Shown here: in pieces, positions 1 through 5,546 of the stretch
Layout of the letters: each line of letters begins with the position of its first letter
Position numbering within the stretch: position 1 is the first letter of the stretch
Assembly (NCBI GenBank): GCA_028292835.1
Contig: JAQGLP010000311.1
Span: 1-6,137 of the forward strand
Direction of reading: 5' to 3'
DNA from: Variovorax sp.
GTDB lineage: Bacteria > Pseudomonadota > Gammaproteobacteria > Burkholderiales > Burkholderiaceae_C
Length of the DNA: 6,137 nucleotides
Notes under the pieces: generated by a model
Seen by the model: only the letters and a program-made list of their open reading frames with translations
What the model was told of the DNA's origin: nothing
Database searches by the model: none
Translations under genes and position numbers: made by a program

Positions 1-204
1 GAGGAGCTGCTGCGCGCCATCCGCCGCATCACGCAGGGCGAGGGGCTGGCGGCCATCGTCGTCGAGCAGCACCCGCAAGCGATTTTGGCGATCTCGGACG
101 ACGCCGTCGTGCTCGACCACGGCACCATCGTCCACGCCGAGCGCGCCGACGTGCTGCGCGGCCAGCCGCAGGTGCTCGAGCGGCTGCTGGGCGTGGCGCG
201 CTGA
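1..204 (+). CDS. ABC transporter ATP-binding protein, LivF-like, C-terminal end (5' truncated)
   Basis: Frame 1 is open from the first base to a TGA at 202-204 and gives the last 67 residues of a protein that begins outside the window. The segment GLAAIVVEQHPQAI (residues 15-28) matches the strand after the Walker B region and the following switch (H-loop) position, with H24 in the switch position. It is followed by DDAVVLDHGTIVH, the usual 'D-x-x-x-V-L-x-x-G-x-I-v' strand of these ATPases, and an ending ...LERLLGVAR like the 'YLG' tail of LivF proteins. The family couples ATP hydrolysis to uptake of branched-chain amino acids, amides, urea or similar solutes through LivH/LivM-type permeases at the inner membrane. 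The Walker A and signature motifs lie upstream and cannot be checked, so the substrate is unknown. The assignment to the ABC ATPase family is firm; LivF rather than LivG is an inference from the VEQ motif and the short C-terminus. Confidence 0.85.
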   Translation, partial: EELLRAIRRITQGEGLAAIVVEQHPQAILAISDDAVVLDHGTIVHAERADVLRGQPQVLERLLGVAR

Positions 205-218
205 GCGCCGAGCCGCGC

Positions 219-255
219 GTGCCCGAATCGGGCGCCGCCGATCCGTGCCGGCACG
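219..255. other. two adjacent short palindromes after the ABC gene
   Basis: Positions 219-235 form a hairpin with seven pairs (one G-U) around the loop AAT. Positions 244-255 are a perfect 12-nt palindrome, CGTGCCGGCACG. They lie 15-50 nt after the ABC transporter stop and before the hydrolase gene, where a transcript end or an RNA-stabilising structure would be expected. There is no T-tract after either, so an ordinary intrinsic terminator is not supported in the + direction. Confidence 0.3.
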
Positions 256-297
256 CGAGTTGCCCCGGCGTCAGTCCGCCGGATCACGGGAGCCGTC

Positions 298-1143
298 ATG
301 AAAAGCCCTCTATGCCGTTTGACGCGCGTGCCAGGCGCATGCCGAACGAAGCCGTCGTGCACCCACCGCGTCGACGCGGTGCGCGGGCTCGACGGCAGGA
401 CGCCGACGGTCCTGCAAGGAATGAGGAGGGGCGACAACCGGCGCCGCTTTGTCGCGACCGCCTGCTGCTCGGTGCTGACGCTGGCGGCGGCAGTGCAAGG
501 CGAAGCGGCAGGGCGGGGGCCTGGTCAGCCCGTGCTCACCGTCCATACTTTCGGCGACTCGGTGCTCGACTGCGCGCGCTACAACGCCGAAGGGCTCGAC
601 CCTGGACAGCTGCTGGTGAAAAACGACGACCGGCTGTTTCCGGAATTCAAGCGGCACGACCTGCAGTCTCGCGGCCCCGTGCGGCTCGCGCACCGGGCGG
701 TCGATGGCGCCACGGTCGAGGACCTCGCCGCGCAGGCGCGTGGGCTGCACCCGCGGGAGCCTTCGGTCGGGTTGCTGACGATTGGCGGCAACGACCTGAT
801 CCGCGGCCTCGCGAGTGACACCGGCTCCGGCATGCGCGCCTTCGAGCGGACGCTCGACGCCTTCCTCACGCGCCTGCCGATTCGCCCGATGTTGATGGCC
901 AGCGTGTACGACCCGACCTTCGGCGACGACGCGCGCAATTTTCTGGGGGTCGAGGCCCGCGTCGCGCGGGCGAATCACCGTCGCGTCAACGCGATCATTG
1001 AAGCGCTGGCACAGCGCCATGGGCGCTTTGTCGACCTGCATGCCCACTTCCTGAGCGGCGATCCCTCCTGGTTCACGCGCACCATCGAGCCCAGCCTTCG
1101 GGGCGCCTCCGAAGTGCGACGGGTTTTTCTGGCGGCGATGTAA
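298..1143 (+). CDS. exported SGNH/GDSL-family hydrolase
   Basis: 281 residues. Block I is T84-F-G-D-S88, with S88 the expected nucleophile. The block II glycine is probably G137 in VDGATVEDL. Block III is I162-G-G-N-D166, with N165 as the oxyanion residue. These are hallmarks of SGNH hydrolases (esterases, lipases, acetyl-polysaccharide esterases). The expected block V D-x-x-H is not seen: the C-terminal region reads D255-P-S-W258, with H248 and H250 just before it. Residues 50-72 (RFVATACCSVLTLAAAVQGEAAG) look like a signal-peptide hydrophobic core and cleavage region after an RRR, so secretion is likely. The start at 298 has GGGAG at 288-292 with 5-nt spacing, but it leaves an unusually long 41-residue n-region. 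ATG 421 (M42) would give a normal signal peptide but has AAGGA touching the start codon. Substrate unknown. No functional link to either neighbour is visible. Confidence 0.72.
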   Translation: MKSPLCRLTRVPGACRTKPSCTHRVDAVRGLDGRTPTVLQGMRRGDNRRRFVATACCSVLTLAAAVQGEAAGRGPGQPVLTVHTFGDSVLDCARYNAEGLDPGQLLVKNDDRLFPEFKRHDLQSRGPVRLAHRAVDGATVEDLAAQARGLHPREPSVGLLTIGGNDLIRGLASDTGSGMRAFERTLDAFLTRLPIRPMLMASVYDPTFGDDARNFLGVEARVARANHRRVNAIIEALAQRHGRFVDLHAHFLSGDPSWFTRTIEPSLRGASEVRRVFLAAM

Positions 1144-1178
1144 CGCGGCCCAGGCCCCTTGCCTGCTGCCCGCCGCGC

Positions 1179-1184
1179 CATAAT
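1179..1184 (+). promoter_or_regulatory. candidate -10 element (CATAAT) for the copper operon
   Basis: CATAAT matches the sigma70 -10 consensus at five of six positions and stands out in very GC-rich sequence. It ends 9 nt before the ATG at 1194, so transcription could begin at or next to the start codon. No convincing -35 lies at 16-18 nt; TTGCCT at 1159-1164 is only 14 nt away. No Shine-Dalgarno precedes the ATG. Proposed from sequence only. Confidence 0.4.
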
Positions 1185-1193
1185 TGCCGCTCC

Positions 1194-1565
1194 ATGACTT
1201 CGCTTCGCCACGCCCTGCGCACCGGCGGCCTGCTCGGCCGCTGGATGCTGCTGTGGTTCGCGCTGTCGCTGGGCGCGGCCATCGCGTCGCCGCTGGTGCA
1301 TCCGCAGGCGATGGAGCTGGTGTGTTCGAGCGCCGGCGCCATCAAGGTGATGGTGCAGGGCGACCAGGGCGCGCAGGAGCTGGGCGCCACGCAGGCGGAC
1401 TGCCCGCTGTGCGTGCCCGGCGGCGCGCCGCCGCCCGTGCTGCCCGTGGTCACCTTGCCGACACCGCTGCCGCTGGGCCGTGCGGTGCAGCCGATTCCCG
1501 CCGCGCGCATCGCCGCGGCCACCGCCGCGCCACTGCCCGCGCGCGGGCCTCCCGTTTTCTCCTGA
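1194..1565 (+). CDS. cruR: DUF2946 protein, CruR-type copper-responsive upstream regulator
   Basis: 123 residues. A hydrophobic segment at 17-35 (around LLWFALSLGAAIASPLV) looks like a membrane or signal segment. The DUF2946 hallmarks follow: HPQAMELVCSSAG (36-48), KVMVQGD, and D69-C70-P-L-C73 with the proline-rich GGAPPPV after it. In Bordetella pertussis the DUF2946 protein Bp2923 was named CruR. It heads an operon with a TonB-dependent receptor, binds copper through CxxC while being translated, and arrests the ribosome at a C-terminal RAPP motif; copper relieves the arrest and allows Rho-dependent termination before the next gene. Here the corresponding tail is A116-R117-G118-P119-P120 followed by VFS and stop, so the arrest motif reads RGPP. 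The gene lies 78 nt before the receptor gene, as expected for this role. No Shine-Dalgarno precedes the ATG, and CATAAT 9 nt upstream allows a leaderless mRNA. Family membership is firm; the regulatory role is transferred from the B. pertussis system. Confidence 0.85.
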   Translation: MTSLRHALRTGGLLGRWMLLWFALSLGAAIASPLVHPQAMELVCSSAGAIKVMVQGDQGAQELGATQADCPLCVPGGAPPPVLPVVTLPTPLPLGRAVQPIPAARIAAATAAPLPARGPPVFS

Positions 1566-1582
1566 GCTATCGATTTCATAGC
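1566..1582. repeat. short palindromic repeat, copy 1 (GCTAT-N7-ATAGC)
   Basis: The 17-mer GCTATCGATTTCATAGC begins directly after the cruR stop codon. It has 5-bp inverted ends around a 7-nt centre and matches the 17-mer at 4156-4172 at 13 of 17 positions. A C-rich hairpin (1581-1609) follows, as a smaller one does after copy 2. Imperfect direct repeats flank it: 1553-1566 and 1614-1627 agree at 11 of 14 positions. GCTAT...ATAGC palindromes of this kind recall dispersed repeats I associate with Comamonadaceae genomes; this was not checked by search. Confidence 0.5.
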
Positions 1583-1631
1583 AACACATGCCCGCAGGGC
1601 GTGCGTTGCCGGCCGTTCTGGCCTGAGATTC

Positions 1632-1637
1632 AGGAGG
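1632..1637 (+). promoter_or_regulatory. Shine-Dalgarno AGGAGG deciding a TTG start
   Basis: AGGAGG lies 6 nt before TTG at 1644, which is followed by the classic signal-peptide start KKQRLAVAVAMALPF. The first in-frame ATG (1677) would remove the basic n-region. The TTG is therefore the likely start. Bases 1632-1634 pair in the hairpin 1622-1634. Confidence 0.8.
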
Positions 1638-1643
1638 ATTCCC

Positions 1644-4019
1644 TTGAAAAAGCAAAGACTTGCCGTGGCGGTTGCCATGGCGCTTCCCTTCGTTGCGACG
1701 CAGGCGCAGCAAAGCCCTGGCGATGCGTCGCCCGGCGCCGACGCCACCACCCGCTCGCTCGGCACGGTCACCGTCAGCGGCGGCCGCCCGACTTCGTTGC
1801 CCACGCAGATCCCGACCACCATCGAGGGCACCACACGCGAGCAGATCGACGCCACCGTCAACGCCACCGACAGCGAGGACGCGCTCAAGTACCTGCCGAG
1901 CCTGGGCGTGCGCAAGCGCTACATCGGCGACTACAACCATGCCGTGCTCGCCACACGCGCCTCGGGCACGGGCAACAGCGCGCGCTCGCTGGTGTATGCC
2001 GACGGCATCCTGCTGTCGAACCCGCTGGGCAACGGCGCCACCTTCGCGCCGCGCTGGGGCATGGTGTCGCCCGAGGAGGTCGAGCGCGTCGACGTGCTGT
2101 ACGGCCCGTTCTCGGCGGCGTACCCGGGCAACTCGGTCGGCGCGGTGGTGGACTACGTGACGCGCATGCCCACGCAGTTCGAGGCGCACGTCAAGCTGGG
2201 CGCGTCGGCCAGCCGCTTCACGCTGTACGACCATGCCTCGTTGCCCGCGGCCGATCAGCTCGACGTGGCGCTGGGCGGGCGCAACGGCGACTGGTCGTGG
2301 TGGATCGCGGCCAACCGCACGCACAGCCAGGGGCAGGCGCTGGTGTTCGCCAACCGGGCCTTCAGTGCCGGCGCGGGGGGCGGCGCCGGCGTCCCGGTGG
2401 CCGGCGCGGTGCCCGGGCTCAACCCGTCCAACCAGCCTTGGTGGCTGCTGGGCGGCAGCACGATCTACGACACCACGCAGGAGCAGGCCAAGATCAAGCT
2501 GGCCTACGACTTCTCGCCCACGGTGCGCGCCACCTACACGCTGGGCGCCTGGAACAACAGCACCCGCGGCGACGTCGAGAGCTGGCTGCGCGATCCGCTC
2601 GGCCGCCCGGTGTACTCGGGCCGCGTCAACATCGCAGGCGGCACGTACAACCTCGACGCGCCGGCGCTGGCCTTCGCGCCGACGCAAAACGACCTGACGC
2701 ACACCATGCAGGGCCTCTCGGTCAAGAGCCACACGGGCGGCGTGTTCGACTGGGAGCTGGCCGCGAGCCTGTACGACTACGGCCGCGACACGCTGCGCAC
2801 CCCGACCGTGGCGCAGCCCGCCGCGCTCTACGCGGCCTATCCGGGCAGCGCGTCGTTCGGCGGCCTGGCAGGCGCGGTGCCCAACGGCGCGGCGGGCCGC
2901 ACCACCGACATGCGCGGCACCGGCTGGAACACGCTGAAGGCGGCCGGCACGTGGCGCCCCACCGGCTCGGCCGCGGGCGTCGGCGCGCACGTGGTCGATT
3001 TCGGGCTGCAGCAGGACACGGCGCACCTGCGCACGCAGGTGAGCAACACCGCCGAGTGGCAGGCCGGCCCGGCGCTCACACCCTTCTCCGCCTTCAACGG
3101 CGACACCCGGCTGCAGTCGCTCTACGCGCAGGACACCTGGCGCTTCGCCCCCGACTGGAAGACCACGCTCGGCCTGCGCTACGAGCACTGGCGGGCCTAC
3201 GGCGGCCAGCTCGGCAACGCCACCCAGCTGCTCGCGTTCGGCGAGCGCGGCGAGAGCCACGCCTCGCCCAAGGCGGCCATCGCCTGGCAGGCCACGCCCG
3301 AGTGGCTGTTCAAGGCCTCGACCGGGCGCGCGGTGCGCTTCCCGACCGTGAGCGAGCTCTACCAGGGCTCGATCCTGGGCAACACGATCGTCAACACCAA
3401 CCCCAACCTGCGCCCCGAGCGCTCCTGGACCACCGAGCTGAGCGCCGAGCGCGACCTGAAGGACTGGGGGCTCGACGGCCTGCTGCGCACCACGCTGTTC
3501 TTCGACCGCACCCTGGACGAGCTCTACACCCAGGCGCTGACCAACCTCGTGAGCACGGTGCAGAACGTCGACGCGATCCGCACCAACGGGCTGGAGGTGG
3601 CGCTGAACGCGGTCGATGTCGGCATGAAGGGCCTGGACGTGGGCGGCAGCCTGACGCTGGCGGATTCGAAAATCACCGCCAACGCGGGCTTCCCGGCGAG
3701 CGTCGGCCACCAGCAGCCGCGCGTGCCGCGCGTGCGCGCGGCGCTGCTGGCCACGTACCGGCCCGATGCCCGCTGGAGCTACACCGCCGGCCTGCGCTAC
3801 AGCGGCCGGCAGTACGGCACGCTCGACAACAGCGACCCCAACGGCTTCGCCTACATGGGCTTCAGCAAGTATTTCGTCGCCGACGTGCGGGTACGCTGGC
3901 GCATCGATCGGCAGTGGAGCGCGGCGGTGGGCATCGACAACCTCAACAACGCCAAGTACTGGGCGTTCCACCCGTACCCGCAGCGCACCTTCGTGGGCGA
4001 GCTGAAGTTCGACCTGTGA
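1644..4019 (+). CDS. TonB-dependent outer-membrane receptor, probable copper or copper-chelate importer
   Basis: 791 residues, normal for the family. The signal peptide is about residues 1-21 (MKKQRLAVAVAMALPFVATQA). A TonB-box-like stretch, LGTVTVSGG, lies near 39-47. The plug domain follows to about 173: DALKYLPSLGVRKR, then SARSLVYADGILLSNPLGN, then EEVERVDVLYGPFSAAYPGNSVGAVVDYVT, the typical plug ending. The rest alternates amphipathic strands and loops as in a 22-strand barrel, including N586-P-N-L-R-P-E592 and a terminal strand ...RTFVGELKFDL. Such receptors use TonB/ExbBD energy to import metal complexes or other scarce ligands. Copper as cargo is inferred from the operon (CruR-type leader upstream, YcnI-PCu(A)C fusion downstream) and from its resemblance to the bfrG locus of B. 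pertussis. The protein contains no cysteine, so the CxxxM/HxM copper site described for OprC is absent. The TTG start and partly masked ribosome site suggest limited or regulated translation. Confidence 0.9.
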   Translation: MKKQRLAVAVAMALPFVATQAQQSPGDASPGADATTRSLGTVTVSGGRPTSLPTQIPTTIEGTTREQIDATVNATDSEDALKYLPSLGVRKRYIGDYNHAVLATRASGTGNSARSLVYADGILLSNPLGNGATFAPRWGMVSPEEVERVDVLYGPFSAAYPGNSVGAVVDYVTRMPTQFEAHVKLGASASRFTLYDHASLPAADQLDVALGGRNGDWSWWIAANRTHSQGQALVFANRAFSAGAGGGAGVPVAGAVPGLNPSNQPWWLLGGSTIYDTTQEQAKIKLAYDFSPTVRATYTLGAWNNSTRGDVESWLRDPLGRPVYSGRVNIAGGTYNLDAPALAFAPTQNDLTHTMQGLSVKSHTGGVFDWELAASLYDYGRDTLRTPTVAQPAALYAAYPGSASFGGLAGAVPNGAAGRTTDMRGTGWNTLKAAGTWRPTGSAAGVGAHVVDFGLQQDTAHLRTQVSNTAEWQAGPALTPFSAFNGDTRLQSLYAQDTWRFAPDWKTTLGLRYEHWRAYGGQLGNATQLLAFGERGESHASPKAAIAWQATPEWLFKASTGRAVRFPTVSELYQGSILGNTIVNTNPNLRPERSWTTELSAERDLKDWGLDGLLRTTLFFDRTLDELYTQALTNLVSTVQNVDAIRTNGLEVALNAVDVGMKGLDVGGSLTLADSKITANAGFPASVGHQQPRVPRVRAALLATYRPDARWSYTAGLRYSGRQYGTLDNSDPNGFAYMGFSKYFVADVRVRWRIDRQWSAAVGIDNLNNAKYWAFHPYPQRTFVGELKFDL

Positions 4020-4140
4020 GCCGGGCCGGACCGCCCGCCGGAGCGGTGACCCTCCGTGCGAACGGGTCGGCGATGCCGCCGGCCTCGCCGCGCCGTGCCC
4101 TGCCTTCCAATTTGTTCATCCTTCCCAGGGAGTTTTCGAC
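4020..4140 (+). other. intergenic spacer in the copper operon, small hairpin, no gene seen
   Basis: 121 nt separate receptor and chaperone genes. ACCGC at 4030-4034 can pair with GCGGT at 4043-4047 around an 8-nt loop, but no T-tract follows, so read-through is expected. The sequence becomes less GC-rich near 4105-4140, where the chaperone ribosome site AGGGAG (4127-4132) lies 8 nt before the ATG. No promoter is evident. Confidence 0.4.
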
Positions 4141-5049
4141 ATGAATGTCTCTTTTGCTATCAAATCAATAGCGCTCTGCGCCCTGCTGGCAGGCGCCAAC
4201 GTCTCTTTTTCCCATGTGTCGCTGCCGCCGGGCGGCGCCGCTGCCGGCAGCGACTACGAGGCCGTCCTGCGCGTGGGCCATGCCTGCCAGGGCGCCAGCG
4301 CCACCACCGGCATCACGGTGCGGCTGCCCGAGGGCTTCACGTTCACGAGCGCGCAGCCGAGAGCGGGTTGGGCGCTCGCGACCACCGCGCGCGAGGTCGC
4401 GTGGAAGGCCGAGTCGCCGCAGGCCGCGCTGGCCGACAAGGCCCAGGCTGAATTCGTCGTGCGCGGCAGGCTGACCGACCAGCCCGGCCCGCTCTGGTTC
4501 AAGGTGCTCCAGGCCTGCAGCGGCGAGGGCGGCGTTGCCACGAGCGTCGACTGGGCACAGGTGCCCGTGCCGGGCGCGACCGAGAAGCCGGCGTTCCCGG
4601 CCGCACGCCTGGACGTGCTGCCGGCAGGCGTCGCGCCGGTCGACGTGCGGGACGCCTGGGTGCGGCCCGCGGTGCCGGGCCAGAGCGGGACCGGCGGCTT
4701 CATGAAGCTCAATGCGCCATCGGGCACGCGGCTGGTCGGCGTCTCGTCGCCGGTGGCCGGCGTGGCGCAGGTGCACGAGATGAAGATGGACGGCGACACC
4801 ATGCGCATGCGCGCACTCAAGAACGGGCTGGAGTTGCCGGCCCGCCAGACCGTCGAGCTCAAGCCCGGCGGTGCCCACCTGATGCTGATGGACCTGAAGC
4901 AGCCCATCACGCAGGGCGCCACGGTGCCGATGACGCTGCGCTTCGAGGACGCCCGGGGCGTCAAGAGTTCGCTGGAGCTGAAGGTGCCCGTCGGCGCCCC
5001 CGCCGGAGAGGGCGCCCCGGCCGCCGCAGGGCAGGCGCACCAGCATTGA
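4141..5049 (+). CDS. secreted YcnI (DUF1775) - PCu(A)C copper-chaperone fusion
   Basis: 302 residues. Residues 1-24 form a signal peptide; cleavage after S24 would make H25 the N-terminus (HVSLPPGG), as in YcnI proteins, which bind Cu(II) through the N-terminal histidine. YcnI features continue: RVGHACQG (44-51), LPEGF (62-66), AGW (75-77), LWFKVLQAC (118-126) and VDW (136-138). The second domain starts near V167-D-V-R-D-A-W-V-R-P, the usual PCu(A)C beginning. Its candidate copper ligands are H212 and M214 in VHEMKM, M221/M223 in MRMR, and H246/M248 in AHLMLM. H212 to M223 has the standard 10-residue gap, while M223 to H246 has 22 rather than the usual 21. The tail ends in H300-Q-H302, another possible metal site. 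PCu(A)C proteins carry periplasmic Cu(I), for example to cytochrome oxidase assembly. As the third operon gene it probably receives copper brought in by the receptor. Confidence 0.88.
   Translation: MNVSFAIKSIALCALLAGANVSFSHVSLPPGGAAAGSDYEAVLRVGHACQGASATTGITVRLPEGFTFTSAQPRAGWALATTAREVAWKAESPQAALADKAQAEFVVRGRLTDQPGPLWFKVLQACSGEGGVATSVDWAQVPVPGATEKPAFPAARLDVLPAGVAPVDVRDAWVRPAVPGQSGTGGFMKLNAPSGTRLVGVSSPVAGVAQVHEMKMDGDTMRMRALKNGLELPARQTVELKPGGAHLMLMDLKQPITQGATVPMTLRFEDARGVKSSLELKVPVGAPAGEGAPAAAGQAHQH
4144..4209. repeat. short palindromic repeat, copy 2, inside the signal-peptide coding region, with flanking direct repeats
   Basis: GCTATCAAATCAATAGC (4156-4172) has the same GCTAT-N7-ATAGC form as the copy at 1566-1582. 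It is followed by a hairpin at 4178-4196: GCG and CCTG pair with CAGG and CGC around CTGG, with one bulged C. The block is bracketed by AATGTCTCTTTT (4144-4155) and AACGTCTCTTTT (4198-4209), which agree at 11 of 12 positions with a 54-nt offset, exactly 18 codons. As a result the protein reads NVSF twice (residues 2-5 and 20-23), with the hydrophobic signal-peptide core between. Confidence 0.55.
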
Positions 5050-5064
5050 GTCTTCCGCTCGCAT

Positions 5065-5083
5065 CGCCTTGTGGCGGCTTTTC
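5065..5083 (+). terminator. weak terminator-like hairpin after the copper operon
   Basis: CGCC (5065-5068) pairs with GGCG (5073-5076) around a TTGT loop, followed by GC, four T and a C. It lies 15 nt after the chaperone stop, where the operon should end. The stem is only 4 bp and the T-run short, so it could be a weak terminator or chance. Confidence 0.3.
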
Positions 5084-5188
5084 AGTCCTTCGCGATCGGA
5101 GCCAAGAACGCCTGCAGCACCCCCGTCCTCGGCGTCCAGCTCGGCCACCAGCCGGTCCTTCCTCCCGTCAGGGGGGCGAATCCGGAAA

Positions 5189-5392
5189 TCACTCGCAGAT
5201 CCGGCCCGGCGAACGCTGGATCGGGCTGGCAAGAAAACTGCGGATCCGGTGCGTCGGCCACAGCGTGGTTTTGTCGAGCCGCCGCACCTGGTCGTCGCAG
5301 GTGCCGTCCGTGCGCTCGGGCCTGGCCTGCGCAGGACGCACGCTGGCCGGCGCGGCCGCAGAAGGCAGGGGCGGGGTCCAGCAGGAACGCAT
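5189..5392 (-). CDS. small hypothetical protein, 67 residues
   Basis: No family is recognised. On the minus strand the ATG at 5392-5390 is preceded by AAGGAG (5405-5400) with a 7-nt gap, the best ribosome binding site in this otherwise gene-poor stretch. The protein begins MRSCWTPPLPSAAAPASVRP and continues with a polar, Arg-rich middle (CDDQVRRLDKTT, then WPTHRIRSF). The proline- and alanine-rich beginning is not hydrophobic enough for a clear signal peptide. Third codon positions are mostly G or C, which is only mildly informative at this GC content. The ORF converges on the copper operon. An extended -10 on the same strand at 5726-5718 could drive it through a structured leader of about 320 nt. 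It could equally be a truncated remnant or a chance ORF. Confidence 0.3.
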   Translation of the reverse strand: MRSCWTPPLPSAAAPASVRPAQARPERTDGTCDDQVRRLDKTTLWPTHRIRSFLASPIQRSPGRICE

Positions 5393-5546
5393 GACATGAC
5401 TCCTTCACGGCAAAGGAATCCGGCCACGCGGACAAGGGCGCTCAGGAGGTGGTCGTCGCGCTACGCGAGATCAGGCGAAAACCACCCGACGATACGAGCC
5501 GACCGACGACGAATCAGTGCGTGGAAAACGACCTGGAGGAAACGGG

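Larger units (their letters stand above)
1548..1643 (+). promoter_or_regulatory. cruR-receptor junction: C-rich stretch plus two hairpins, candidate copper-responsive attenuator
   Basis: The last cruR codons and the following bases (1548-1593) contain 17 C and only 6 G in 46 nt, an unusual C-over-G bias here and the kind of sequence Rho loads on. Next is a 29-nt hairpin at 1581-1609: GCAAC pairs with GTTGC, then CATGCCC pairs with GGGCGTG (one G-U) around a GCA loop, with a single A/C mismatch. No T-run follows, so it is not an intrinsic terminator. A second hairpin at 1622-1634 (CCTGA, loop GAT, TCAGG) covers the first half of the receptor Shine-Dalgarno. The arrangement fits attenuation between leader ORF and receptor as described for B. 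pertussis CruR. Which element does what is inference. Confidence 0.5.

Noticed and set aside
310..1047. Minus-strand frame of 245 residues opposite the hydrolase
   Set aside because: Antisense shadow of a gene with clear GDS and GGND motifs; its own translation has no recognisable features.
975..3971. Very long minus-strand open frame (998 residues) opposite the hydrolase end, cruR and the receptor
   Set aside because: It lies antisense to genes with clear domains and signal peptides. Its translation is Arg/Ala/Gly/Val-rich without motifs, a usual artefact of about 70% GC coding sequence where stop codons are rare on the other strand.
1184..4144. Very long plus-strand open frame (986 residues) overlapping cruR and the receptor in another frame
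   Set aside because: It has no ribosome site or domain features and is Arg/His/Pro-rich throughout. The overlapping frames give complete, recognisable CruR and TonB-receptor proteins.
5161..5176. Hairpin CCTCCC/GGGGGG with a GTCA loop
   Set aside because: Short, includes a T-G pair, is not followed by a T-run and has no partner feature. It is expected by chance at this GC content.
4165..5427. Minus-strand open frame of 420 residues across the YcnI-PCu(A)C gene
   Set aside because: Most of it is antisense to a well-supported gene. The part beyond 5049 shows no recognisable domain, and its start lacks the good ribosome site that the smaller ORF at 5392 has.
5082..5435. Minus-strand frame of 117 residues overlapping the small ORF at 5189-5392
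   Set aside because: Its start has no nearby Shine-Dalgarno and its translation shows no motif. The AAGGAG at 5405-5400 serves the ATG at 5392 instead.
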